Below are positions 52,927 to 60,937 of a stretch of 64,000 nt of DNA, one piece after another. The stretch is taken from positions 2,358,971 to 2,422,970 of the forward strand of contig NZ_SODF01000002.1 of NCBI RefSeq assembly GCF_004365875.1, in the 5' to 3' direction. A model generated the notes under the pieces. It was not told where the DNA came from and did not search any database. It worked only from the letters and a program-made list of their open reading frames with translations. The stretch is from Kribbella kalugense (lineage in GTDB: Bacteria > Actinomycetota > Actinomycetes > Propionibacteriales > Kribbellaceae). A program made the translations under genes and the position numbers. Position 1 is the stretch's first letter; every line of letters begins with the position of its first letter.

Positions 52927-53528
52927 CCCACCTGGGCCATGATCGCCAGCAGATGGCCGTCGGGGTCGGGGAAGAACGCCATCCATTCCTCGACCCCGTT
53001 GTCGTGCTTGTGGATGAGGTGCGGCGCCTGCTCGAATTCCACACCGCGGGCGCGGAGTTCGTCGTACGCCGTCTGGATGTCGTCGACCCGGAAGTAGAGG
53101 ACCGACGGCTGGGCCGGCTCCTCGGTGGCGCTCAGGAACAGGCGGGTCCCGCCGCAGTCGAAGAACGCGAGATCGCCGAACGTGTAGAGATGCGGAAGAC
53201 CCAGCACCGTCCCGTAGAAATCGACCGCCACCTGAATATCCCGCACCGGGCGGGCGATCTGCCCGATGACACCTAGCTCCATCACTTGAGCTCCTCGTCC
53301 TCGCAGGGCACTGTCCGCGGGCACGCCGCGCCAGGTGCGGAGCTCGGCCCGGCGATCCAGGCCGAGCTTCATCAGCGCGTTGGCGACATGGAACTTGACC
53401 GCGTCGACGCTGACTCCGCGCCGTCGCGCGATCTCCCGGTTCGACATCCCGTGACGTACTGCGTGTACGACCTGCCACTCGGCGGGGGTCAGTACGTCGG
53501 GATGCCGGGGTCGGCCTCGTGTGCCCAC
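52923..53528 (-). CDS. LuxR-type HTH fused to VOC (glyoxalase) domain
   Basis: A 201-residue fusion. Residues 1-65 are a LuxR/GerE HTH (LTPAEWQVVHAVRHGMSNRE, RRGVSVDAVKFHVANALMK); residues 80-201 form a VOC fold (VIGQIARPVRDIQVAVDFY, FFPDPDGHLLAIMAQ). The frame is continuous with no stop between. A VOC sensor could read a small metabolite and control DNA binding. Neighbour of the CoA lyase; ligand unknown. Confidence 0.75.
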   Translation of the reverse strand: MGTRGRPRHPDVLTPAEWQVVHAVRHGMSNREIARRRGVSVDAVKFHVANALMKLGLDRRAELRTWRGVPADSALRGRGAQVMELGVIGQIARPVRDIQVAVDFYGTVLGLPHLYTFGDLAFFDCGGTRLFLSATEEPAQPSVLYFRVDDIQTAYDELRARGVEFEQAPHLIHKHDNGVEEWMAFFPDPDGHLLAIMAQVG

Positions 53529-53568
53529 GGGGTCACGCTAGCCCCGGCGACTGCCGAATTACCCTCCC

Positions 53569-54225
53569 CTAGAAGCTCCAGACCTTGAGGATGCGGATGG
53601 GCTTTACCGGCGGGCCGTCCTGGTCGGGGTCGGCTATGCCGGCTTTGACCATGCGGTCGAAGGTGGACATGCCGGCGATGACATGGCCGAGGATGGTGTA
53701 GTCGGGCGGGATGTTGGCGAAGGAGTGGACGACGAAGAACTCCGAGCCGTTCGTGCCCGGACCCTGGTTGCCATAGGCAACTGTTCCGCGGGGGTAGGTC
53801 TCCGCGCCGGTCACCTCGTCGGGGAACTTGTACCCCGGTCCGCCCTCCTCCTGGCGGTAGATGTCGCCGCACTGCAGTACGCCGAGCCGCGCGGAGTTCG
53901 TCAGCCGGAAGCACTGGGTGGCGTCGTAGAACCGGCTCTGCACCAGATGCACGAAGTTGTGCACACCACACGGCGCGTTGGAACGGTCCATCCGGACCAC
54001 GAACGGTCCGTAGTTCGTCACGAAGAACACATCGACCGTGCCCTTCGCGCGGGCCGTCGCGGACGGTATCCGGACCGGCTTGGCCGCCGGGTTATCCGGC
54101 GTCGGCGTGAACTCGCACTTGACGACCGGTTTGGGGTGCTGAGCAGGGGTGGCGGACGCCGTGGTCGTGGTCAGCGTCGCGGCGACGAGGGTGGCCGCGA
54201 TCAGGGCAGGGAGAGATCGCTTCAT
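53569..54225 (-). CDS. secreted cyclophilin-type peptidyl-prolyl isomerase
   Basis: A 218-residue exported protein: signal peptide MKRSLPALIAATLVAATLT ... SATPA, then a cyclophilin domain with GVHNFVHLVQSRFYD (FxxL and F segments), FRLTNSARLGVLQCGD and NGSEFFVVH. It catalyses proline isomerisation during extracellular folding. ATG 54225 fits the signal peptide; the frame upstream is antisense to the kinase and not part of the gene. Divergent from the Ser/Thr kinase. Confidence 0.9.
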   Translation of the reverse strand: MKRSLPALIAATLVAATLTTTTASATPAQHPKPVVKCEFTPTPDNPAAKPVRIPSATARAKGTVDVFFVTNYGPFVVRMDRSNAPCGVHNFVHLVQSRFYDATQCFRLTNSARLGVLQCGDIYRQEEGGPGYKFPDEVTGAETYPRGTVAYGNQGPGTNGSEFFVVHSFANIPPDYTILGHVIAGMSTFDRMVKAGIADPDQDGPPVKPIRILKVWSF

Positions 54226-54346
54226 CGACACACCGTAGTACGCCGATCGCACTCTGCAGAGCTTTCTGAAGCTTTTGCCGTGGGACTCGATCATCCGGCG
54301 CTTCCCGCCTAAGGTGTTGCGGTCCGCTGCGGAAGGTGTGTTGTTT

Positions 54347-55786
54347 GTGAACGGCGAGGTACTGGCCGGTCGGTACCGGTTGCTGACCCTGCTGGGCAGG
54401 GGCGGTGCGGGTGAGGTGTGGCAGGCCGAAGACACCGTTCTCGCCCGCCAAGTAGCGGTGAAGCTGCTGCGTAGTCTCGACGGCGACCCGATGGACGCGG
54501 TCCAGCGGTTCCAGGCGGAGGCACAGGCCGCGGCGCGGCTGACCCACCCGAATGTGGTCGCTACGTACGACGTGGGTGCGGCAGGCGACCACGTGTTCCT
54601 GGTGATGGAGCTGGTCCAAGGCCCCGACCTCCAGAAGCTGATGCGTACGGCGGGACTGCCAACCGCTGACCTGGTCGAAGAGATCGCCACCCAGGGTGCT
54701 CGCGCTCTGGATGCGGCGCACGAGGCCGGAATCGTCCACCGGGACGTCAAGCCGGGCAATCTGCTGCTGGCCCCGGACGGCACGCTCAAGATGACGGACT
54801 TCGGTATCGCGAAGCGTGCGGGCAACGAGACGACCGGACTGGGCGTCCTGCTCGGTACGGCGTCGTACGTGTCGCCGGAGCAGGTCCGTGGCGAGCCGGC
54901 GACTCCGGCCAGTGACTGGTACTCCTTCGGCTGCGTCCTGCACGAACTCCTGACGGGTACGCCGCCATTCACCGGGCCGACCGTGGACGTGGTGATGCGG
55001 CAGCACCTCGACGTACCACCGCCGCCGGTCACGCGCACCGACGTACCGCAGGAGCTGGCGAACCTCGTCACGCACCTGCTGGCCAAGGACCCGGCAGACC
55101 GTCCCACGTCGGCCGCTGACGTGACTGCACTGCTCACTCCCGCCAATCAGACGCAGGTATTGGCGTTCACGCCACCTGTCCTCGATGTCGGGAAGTGGGA
55201 GGACGACGAGGAGCCGCAGACCGGCCATCGAGCCCCGCGGCGTGGCTTCCCGTTGGCTAAGGCCGGCGTGGCGGCTGCTGTCGTTGTGGCCGGGATAGTG
55301 GCGGCTCTGCTGCTCAGGGCGGGCGTTTCGAACGATCCGCCGGCAGTGGCCGGTGGGACGCCGTCAGCGCCCGTCGTGAAGGCCTCCAGCGCCCCGAAGA
55401 CCACTCCGAAGCCGACACCTTCGAAGACGACCCCTTCCAAGAAGCCGAAGCCCTCTCCGAAGCCAACGCCGAAGCCGAATCCCCAGGCGGCTCTGGTGCA
55501 GAACCTGCGGACTCTGGCCGCACAGGTCCGTGCGACTCAGCAAGGCAGCCGCAGCAAGGCGCCGCGAGATGCAGCGCAGGACCTGGACCAGGCTGCCGAG
55601 GCAATCGACCACGGCGACACCCAGTCAGCCGCTGAGCACTTCTACTCGGCCCGGCAGCACCTGTTCGAGGCGCAGATGCGCCATCGCTGGCAGGGGACCC
55701 CGCAGATCGCCGAGCTGTTCTCGACGATCAGCAAGTCCCTCCCACGCCCGAACAACAACCAGGAACACAACAACAACGACGAGTGA
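54347..55786 (+). CDS. membrane serine/threonine protein kinase (PknB-type)
   Basis: A 479-residue receptor-like kinase. Kinase domain 8-265: GRGGAGEV loop, Lys39 in VAVKLL, Asp133 in HRDVKPGN, DFG at Asp151, APE-like SPEQV; one membrane segment at about 306-326; then a Pro/Lys-rich linker (TPKPTPSKTTPSKKPKP) and a C-terminal outer domain of about 100 residues with no recognised fold. It signals by phosphorylation. GTG 54347 is preceded by GGAAGG. Confidence 0.9.
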   Translation: MNGEVLAGRYRLLTLLGRGGAGEVWQAEDTVLARQVAVKLLRSLDGDPMDAVQRFQAEAQAAARLTHPNVVATYDVGAAGDHVFLVMELVQGPDLQKLMRTAGLPTADLVEEIATQGARALDAAHEAGIVHRDVKPGNLLLAPDGTLKMTDFGIAKRAGNETTGLGVLLGTASYVSPEQVRGEPATPASDWYSFGCVLHELLTGTPPFTGPTVDVVMRQHLDVPPPPVTRTDVPQELANLVTHLLAKDPADRPTSAADVTALLTPANQTQVLAFTPPVLDVGKWEDDEEPQTGHRAPRRGFPLAKAGVAAAVVVAGIVAALLLRAGVSNDPPAVAGGTPSAPVVKASSAPKTTPKPTPSKTTPSKKPKPSPKPTPKPNPQAALVQNLRTLAAQVRATQQGSRSKAPRDAAQDLDQAAEAIDHGDTQSAAEHFYSARQHLFEAQMRHRWQGTPQIAELFSTISKSLPRPNNNQEHNNNDE

Positions 55787-55849
55787 GGCACGCGACCTCC
55801 GGCAGGTGGCCGGTGTCACAGCGAGTGTCACCCTCGTACCGGGATGCTA

Positions 55850-56011
55850 GTGCCCCGTGGTGGGTGTCATTCGGCGCTTCCGGCGCCCAGGCACGCACCT
55901 CGCGGCACTTGACCAGCGCCCACGATGCTCCGCATCGAGGCCACTGATCAAGCACCGCGATGCACGCACCTGAACACCGCAATCGCTCGAATGACACCCA
56001 CCACGGGGCAC
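55850..56011. repeat. 162-bp near-perfect hairpin element with 24-bp perfect terminal inverted repeats
   Basis: Positions 55850-55873 and 55988-56011 are perfect 24-base inverted repeats. Inner arms (55874-55928 and 55933-55987) pair to a 5-base centre (CTCCG) with about 11 transitions, 5 transversions and one bulge. All transitions would be G-U/U-G pairs in a minus-strand RNA. It fills most of the spacer between the kinase and acyl-CoA dehydrogenase genes and has no coding potential that I could support. May be a MITE-like element, a structured RNA or a bidirectional terminator. Confidence 0.7.
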
Positions 56012-56055
56012 AGAACCGCGATACTCGCGGGTAAGCCGGTCGAAGGAGGCGCACG

Positions 56056-57246
56056 ATGAGCAGGTTGCAGCAGACCGAAGGGCTGACCGACATCCAGGAG
56101 GAGATCCTGAAGACGGTCCGGGCCTTCGTGGAGGCGGAGATCCTCCCGGTCGCCACCGAGCTCGAGCACCGCGACGAGTACCCGACCGAGATCGTCGAGG
56201 GCCTCAAGGAGCTCGGCCTGTTCGGGCTGATGATCCCCGAGGAGTACGGCGGCCTGGGCGAATCGCTGCTCACCTACGCACTGTGCGTCGAGGAGATCGC
56301 CCGCGGCTGGATGAGCGTGTCCGGCATCATCAACACGCACTTCATCGTCGCGTACCTGCTGCTTCAGCACGGGACCGACGAGCAGAAGCAGAAGTACCTG
56401 CCCCGGATGGCGACCGGTGAGGTCCGCGGCGCGTTCTCGATGTCCGAGCCGGGCTGTGGGTCCGACGTGGCCGCGATCAAGACCAAGGCGACGCGGGACG
56501 GCGACGGGTATCTGATCAACGGTCAGAAGATGTGGCTGACCAACGGCGGCTCGTCGAACCTGGTCGCCGTACTCGTGAAGACCGACGAGGGGCAGGACTC
56601 GGTCTACAAGAACATGACCACGTTCCTGGTCGAGAAGGAGCCCGGGTTCGGCGAGGTCGACAAGGGCCTGACGATCCCCGGCAAGATCGAGAAGATGGGC
56701 TACAAGGGTGTCGACACCACCGAGCTGATCTTCGACGGCTACCGGATCGACGCCGGCCAGATCCTCGGCGGCGTACCGGGCAAGGGCTTCTACCAGATGA
56801 TGGACGGGGTCGAGGTCGGCCGGGTGAACGTGGCCGCGCGTGGGTGCGGCGTCGCGCGGCGCGCGTTCGAGCTCGGGATCACGTACGCCCAGCAGCGGGA
56901 GACGTTCGGCAAGAAGATCGCCGAGCATCAGGCCGTGCTGTTCCGGCTGGCCGACATGGCGGTCAAGGTCGAGGCGGCGCACGAGCTGATGGTGAAGGCG
57001 GCCCGGAAGAAGGACAGCGGTTCCCGCAACGACTTCGAGGCCGGAGTGGCGAAGTACCTGGCCAGTGAGTACTGCTCGCAGGTCGTGGAGGACTCGTTCC
57101 GGATCCACGGCGGGTACGGGTTCTCGAAGGAGTACGAGATCGAGCGGCTCTACCGCGAGGCGCCGATGCTGCTGATCGGAGAAGGGACGGCCGACATCCA
57201 GCGGATGATCATCGGCCGCCGCCTCCTCGAGGACTACAAGCTCTGA
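56056..57246 (+). CDS. acyl-CoA dehydrogenase, possible methylsuccinyl-CoA dehydrogenase
   Basis: A 396-residue FAD enzyme. AFSMSEPGCGSDVAA and MWLTNGGSSNLVAV bind FAD and acyl-CoA, QRETFGKKIAEHQAV is the classic dimer motif, and YREAPMLLIGEGTADIQRMI carries the region of the catalytic Glu (in the GEGT segment). Together with the MaoC and CitE-like genes it may oxidise methylsuccinyl-CoA in the ethylmalonyl-CoA pathway; short-chain acyl-CoA is the alternative. GAAGGAGGC precedes the ATG. Confidence 0.85.
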   Translation: MSRLQQTEGLTDIQEEILKTVRAFVEAEILPVATELEHRDEYPTEIVEGLKELGLFGLMIPEEYGGLGESLLTYALCVEEIARGWMSVSGIINTHFIVAYLLLQHGTDEQKQKYLPRMATGEVRGAFSMSEPGCGSDVAAIKTKATRDGDGYLINGQKMWLTNGGSSNLVAVLVKTDEGQDSVYKNMTTFLVEKEPGFGEVDKGLTIPGKIEKMGYKGVDTTELIFDGYRIDAGQILGGVPGKGFYQMMDGVEVGRVNVAARGCGVARRAFELGITYAQQRETFGKKIAEHQAVLFRLADMAVKVEAAHELMVKAARKKDSGSRNDFEAGVAKYLASEYCSQVVEDSFRIHGGYGFSKEYEIERLYREAPMLLIGEGTADIQRMIIGRRLLEDYKL

Positions 57247-57321
57247 CGGCCGTCGCGCTGGGTCGACAGGCGGGGCGGTGCCGGTCGGCCCAGCGCGCGG
57301 CGGGGCAGGGGATGGTGGGGG

Positions 57322-58338
57322 CTAGCTGGGTGCCCGGGCCGGGGCCTGGGTGTGGCCGGAGCCGTAGCCGGACAGCAGCCAGATGCCCAGCTGGGTGATT
57401 TCGTGGCGGACCGAGGCGCCGGCCCGGCGGGTGGTGATCAGCCCGGCCTCTCGCAGTACTGTCGCCTGGTGGCTGGCGGCCGCGGGGGAGATCCGGCAAC
57501 GTTTCGCCAGCTCGGTCGTCGTACAGCCGCTGACGGTCGCCTCCAGTGCGGCGGCCCGGGTCGCGCCGAGCAGCGAACCCAGCGGATCACTCGACGGGCC
57601 TGCGTCCATCGACGCCTGCCGCAGGATCCCGGGCGCATGCTGGATCGGGTACACCAGGATCGGTTTCAGGTCCGGGTCCCGCAGCTTGGTCGGTACCTGC
57701 CAGCAGAACGCCGAAGGCTGCAGCTCGATTCCCCTGCCATCGAGATACAGATCTCGGTCGTTCATGTCCAGCACCTGCAGGACCGGTGCGACCCACCGGA
57801 CCCGCGGGTGCAACGACGACAGCAGCCGGTCGACGCCGTGCCGGGCCAACGCCTCCCCACGATGGGCGTGGTCGGCGGACACGTGCGTCCCGATCGACTT
57901 CCAGTACGGCGCTATCGCCGCGTCGTGGTACGTCCGGATCGCCCGGCCGAGCTTCTGCATCGACGTCCGGCCGCCTTGGGCCAGCTCCCGCGTCCACGGC
58001 GACGCCGGCCGCCAGTTCCCGAGCAGGTCGAGCTGGCTGCGGATCTGCTGCCGCGGTGTCGCCAGCGCCTGCTCCAGCGCGGAGTCGAAGTCCGGTGCGG
58101 ACTCGGCGGGGGTCAGGAAGTCGGGGGAGTAGCCCTTCGAGGGAGTCAGCTCGAGCAGCAGCCGCATCTGGTCCGGAGCGACCTTGGCCCGCACCTGACG
58201 GCGCCAGTCCTCGAAGATCAGCCGACCGTCGGAGTGCTGCAGCATGTGCAGGCTGAGCAGCACCTCCCACAGCGGCGCCGGCCTGGTGGCCACCGTGACC
58301 CGGGTCAGATCACGTGGCGTGAAGTGAATTCGAAGCAC
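57322..58338 (-). CDS. DUF5937-type ArsR-like winged-helix regulator
   Basis: The 338-residue protein has MLRIHFTPRDLTRVTVATRP at its start, an N-terminal ligand-like domain (about 1-230) and a C-terminal ArsR-like winged helix at about 250-325 (TELAKRCRISPAAASHQATV, LREAGLITTRRAGASVRHEI). Effector unknown. GTG 58338 is preceded by GGGAGGGG. It may control the acyl-CoA dehydrogenase gene that converges on it. Confidence 0.8.
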   Translation of the reverse strand: MLRIHFTPRDLTRVTVATRPAPLWEVLLSLHMLQHSDGRLIFEDWRRQVRAKVAPDQMRLLLELTPSKGYSPDFLTPAESAPDFDSALEQALATPRQQIRSQLDLLGNWRPASPWTRELAQGGRTSMQKLGRAIRTYHDAAIAPYWKSIGTHVSADHAHRGEALARHGVDRLLSSLHPRVRWVAPVLQVLDMNDRDLYLDGRGIELQPSAFCWQVPTKLRDPDLKPILVYPIQHAPGILRQASMDAGPSSDPLGSLLGATRAAALEATVSGCTTTELAKRCRISPAAASHQATVLREAGLITTRRAGASVRHEITQLGIWLLSGYGSGHTQAPARAPS

Positions 58339-58483
58339 CGCGATCCCCTCCCGTTCCCTGTCGTCCCCCAGTATCGGTCGCTAAAAGTAATCGTTTCCTG
58401 ACCGAACGCGATTCTGGAATTCAATCAAGGCAGCGGACCGGGCGACAACCGTTTGAACATTCCAATCGAGGAGTAGTCCCGGC

Positions 58484-58503
58484 CATGGCAAAAGGTTGCC
58501 ATG
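58484..58503 (-). terminator. short hairpin downstream of corA
   Basis: CATGGCAA and TTGCCATG, 8-bp arms with a 4-base loop, about 30 bases past the corA stop on the minus strand. No T-run; a weak terminator or protein site. The remainder of 58339-58533 is upstream DNA of the DUF5937 gene. Confidence 0.4.
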
Positions 58504-58533
58504 TCGCCTATCAGACAGTAGAGAACAACGGGT

Positions 58534-59640
58534 TCAGAGCCAGTGGTTCCGCTTGAACAGCCGGTAAAGGACGAAACACGCGGATGCCATCACGCCGAGC
58601 ACGACGAAGTACGCGTATTTCAGCCGCAACTCCGGCATGTAGTCGAAGTTCATCCCGTAGATCCCGGCGATCATCGTCGGGACCGCCAGAATCGCCACCC
58701 AGGCGGAGATCCGGCGCATGTCCTCGTTCTCGGCCACCTGGACCTGGGCCAGCCCGGCCTGCAGGATCGAGCTGAGCAGCTCGTCGAACGAGATCACCTG
58801 CTCCTTCACCCGCTGCAAGTGGTCGTCGACGTCGCGGAAGTAGTTCCTGGTCTCTTCGGCGATCAGCGCGTGCCGCAGCGTGGACAAGGACCGCATCGGT
58901 CCGGTCAGCGGCGCTACGGCCCGCTTCAGCTCCAGTACTTCGCGCTTGAGTTGGTAGACGCGGTCGATGTTCCGCCAGCCACGCGGTGTGAACATGCCTG
59001 TCTCGATCAGGTCGATGTCGGCCTGTACGGCGTCCGCGACCTCCAGATACCTGTCCACCACATGGTCGGCGATGGCATGCAGTACGGCGCCTGGGCCGGT
59101 GGCCAGCCGTTTCGGCTGCTTCTCCAACTCCTGACGCAGACCGGTCAACTCACTGTGTTCACCGTGCCGGACAGTGACGACGAATCCGGGCCCGCAGAAC
59201 ACCATCACCTCGCCGGTCGCCACCACCTCGCTGGTGGCGGTCAGATCCCCGTGCGGGACGTAGGTGACCGTTTTGAAGACGGCGAACAGTGTTTCGCCGT
59301 ACCTCTCGAGTTTGGGCCGCTGGTGCGCCTCGTACGCGTCCTCCAGCGCCAGCGGGTGCAGACCGAACTCCTGGCCGATGATGGCGAGCTGGTGATCGGT
59401 CGGCTGGAACAGGCCGATCCAGACGAATCCCTGGCCGCGTTGGGCCCGGGCCAGCGCCTCGGTGTACGAACTGACCCGGTGGTCGCGTACGCCGTCCCGG
59501 TACAGACCCCAGTCGACCAGAGCGCCCTCGAGCTTGCCCGTGACCACCTCGTCGGACGGGCGTCCGTCAGCGCCGCCGTGGCGGGCGAAGACCCGTCCCA
59601 TCCGGCGTGTCGCGCCCATGTCCCACCGTCGCCCGGCCAT
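58534..59640 (-). CDS. corA: CorA-family divalent-metal (magnesium) transporter
   Basis: About 368 residues. The large N-terminal cytoplasmic domain (GFVWIGLFQPTDHQLAIIGQ) is followed by two C-terminal membrane segments with YGMNFDYMPE, the GMN selectivity motif, and the terminal basic RLFKRNHWL. It forms a pentameric channel for Mg2+ or Co2+. The start may be ATG 59640 or 59619. Context like Rv1239c. It converges on the DUF5937 regulator region. Confidence 0.92.
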   Translation of the reverse strand: MAGRRWDMGATRRMGRVFARHGGADGRPSDEVVTGKLEGALVDWGLYRDGVRDHRVSSYTEALARAQRGQGFVWIGLFQPTDHQLAIIGQEFGLHPLALEDAYEAHQRPKLERYGETLFAVFKTVTYVPHGDLTATSEVVATGEVMVFCGPGFVVTVRHGEHSELTGLRQELEKQPKRLATGPGAVLHAIADHVVDRYLEVADAVQADIDLIETGMFTPRGWRNIDRVYQLKREVLELKRAVAPLTGPMRSLSTLRHALIAEETRNYFRDVDDHLQRVKEQVISFDELLSSILQAGLAQVQVAENEDMRRISAWVAILAVPTMIAGIYGMNFDYMPELRLKYAYFVVLGVMASACFVLYRLFKRNHWL

Positions 59641-59716
59641 CACCGGCGAGGCTATCAAGACGCGGTAACCAGCCGTCGGCAATGATGGGGGTGGACGCAC
59701 GTGGAGAGGAACGACG

Positions 59717-60253
59717 ATGACCACCCAGGGCATGCCCTCGATGGACCCCAGGCCGACCGGCCTGACGATCGGGACGTACGACACTTACCGGGAGGCGCAG
59801 CGAGCTGTCGACTACCTCTCGGACGAAAAGTTCCCGGTCGAGCACACGACCATCGTCGGCAACAACCTCCGCCAGGTCGAGAAGATCACCGGCCGCCTCA
59901 CCTGGGGCCGCGCGCTGACCGCGGGCCTGGCCAGTGGTGCCTGGTTCGGTCTGTTCGTCGGTCTGCTGCTGGGGCTGTTCACTACCGGCAACTGGCTCGC
60001 GGCGCTGCTCACCGGTGTGGTGCTGGGCGCGTTCTTCGGCCTGGTGTTCGGTGGGCTGAGCTACGCACAGTCCGCCGGCCGGCGTGACTTCACCTCGCGG
60101 ACCGCGGTGGTGGCGACGACGTACGACGTACTGTGCGACTTCAAGTTCGCTGAAGAGGCCCGCAACCACCTGGCCAAGCTGGCTCTGAAGGGCGAGGTGC
60201 ACCCGCTCCTCCCGGACCACCAGGTGCAGCAGCGGACCCAGACCGACCAGTGA
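59717..60253 (+). CDS. general stress protein 17M-like domain membrane protein
   Basis: The 178-residue protein has the YflT/GSP17M-like N-terminal domain (IGTYDTYREAQRAVDYLSDE, VEHTTIVGNNLRQVE) and two membrane hairpin segments (LASGAWFGLFVGLLLGLF, LLTGVVLGAFFGLVFG). The role is unknown. GAGAGGA precedes the ATG. Position between corA and the downstream genes resembles Rv1234. Confidence 0.83.
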   Translation: MTTQGMPSMDPRPTGLTIGTYDTYREAQRAVDYLSDEKFPVEHTTIVGNNLRQVEKITGRLTWGRALTAGLASGAWFGLFVGLLLGLFTTGNWLAALLTGVVLGAFFGLVFGGLSYAQSAGRRDFTSRTAVVATTYDVLCDFKFAEEARNHLAKLALKGEVHPLLPDHQVQQRTQTDQ

Positions 60254-60343
60254 CGTAGATCTCGCACTGGTGAGAGCCAGACCACGGTCCGGACCTGCCC
60301 TGAACCGGCAGCATGGGGAATCCAGGACCGAGGAGGAGCCGAG

Positions 60344-60847
60344 ATGCAGTTCGGGCGCAGCTACGAGGAGTTCGAGGTCGGTGCGATCTACAAGCACTGG
60401 CCGGGCAAGACGGTCACGGAGTACGACGACCATCTGTTCTGCCTGCTGACCATGAACCACCATCCGCTGCACCTGGACACGCACTACGCCGAGTCGACCC
60501 AGTTCGGCAAGAACGTTGTGGTCGGCAACTACATCTACTCGATCCTGCTCGGCATGTCGGTGCCGGACGTGAGCGGCAAGGCGATCGCGAACCTCGAGAT
60601 CGAATCGCTCCGCCACGTCGCCCCGACCTTCCACGGCGACACGATCTACGGCGAGACCGTCGTCCTCGACAAGTGGGAGTCCAAGTCCAAGGACGACCGC
60701 GGCGTCGTCTACGTCGAAACCAAGGGCTACAAACAGGACGGCACCGTCGTCTGCCTCTTCCGCCGCAAGGTAATGGTCCCGAAGAACTCCTACCTCGAGG
60801 CCCGCGGCGGCGAACAACCCGGCCGCCCCACCCCCACGGACGTTTGA
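60344..60847 (+). CDS. MaoC-family hot-dog dehydratase (possible mesaconyl-CoA hydratase)
   Basis: A 167-residue hot-dog protein. YEEFEVGAIYKHWPGKTVTE and FCLLTMNHHPLHLDTHYAE contain the catalytic Asp/His region, and GETVVLDKWESKSKDDRGVV the C-terminal sheet. Streptomyces genes of this type lie beside crotonyl-CoA carboxylase, so mesaconyl-CoA hydration is likely. Its stop codon lies inside the left arm of palindrome copy B. Confidence 0.83.
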   Translation: MQFGRSYEEFEVGAIYKHWPGKTVTEYDDHLFCLLTMNHHPLHLDTHYAESTQFGKNVVVGNYIYSILLGMSVPDVSGKAIANLEIESLRHVAPTFHGDTIYGETVVLDKWESKSKDDRGVVYVETKGYKQDGTVVCLFRRKVMVPKNSYLEARGGEQPGRPTPTDV

Positions 60848-60932
60848 GGGGTCAACCCCCGAGTTGGTCGGTTGCGGAGGTGGAATCCGGGTCTGCAACC
60901 GACCAGCCGAGGGGTTGACCCCTCAAACGTCC
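60838..60932. repeat. 95-bp palindromic repeat, copy B
   Basis: Outer 22-base arms (GGACGTTTGAGGGGTCAACC plus two C) are perfect inverted repeats, followed by imperfect CGGTTGC / GCAACCG inner arms. It has the same length as copy A at 11989-12083, aligned without gaps and about 77% identical. It fills the space between the MaoC stop (inside the left arm) and the fucosidase stop (6 bases past the right arm), placing it as a bidirectional terminator. Confidence 0.8.
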
Positions 60933-60937
60933 AGGGG

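Noticed and set aside
54226..55146. Upstream extension of the cyclophilin frame
   Set aside because: Antisense to the kinase; a proper signal peptide begins at 54225.
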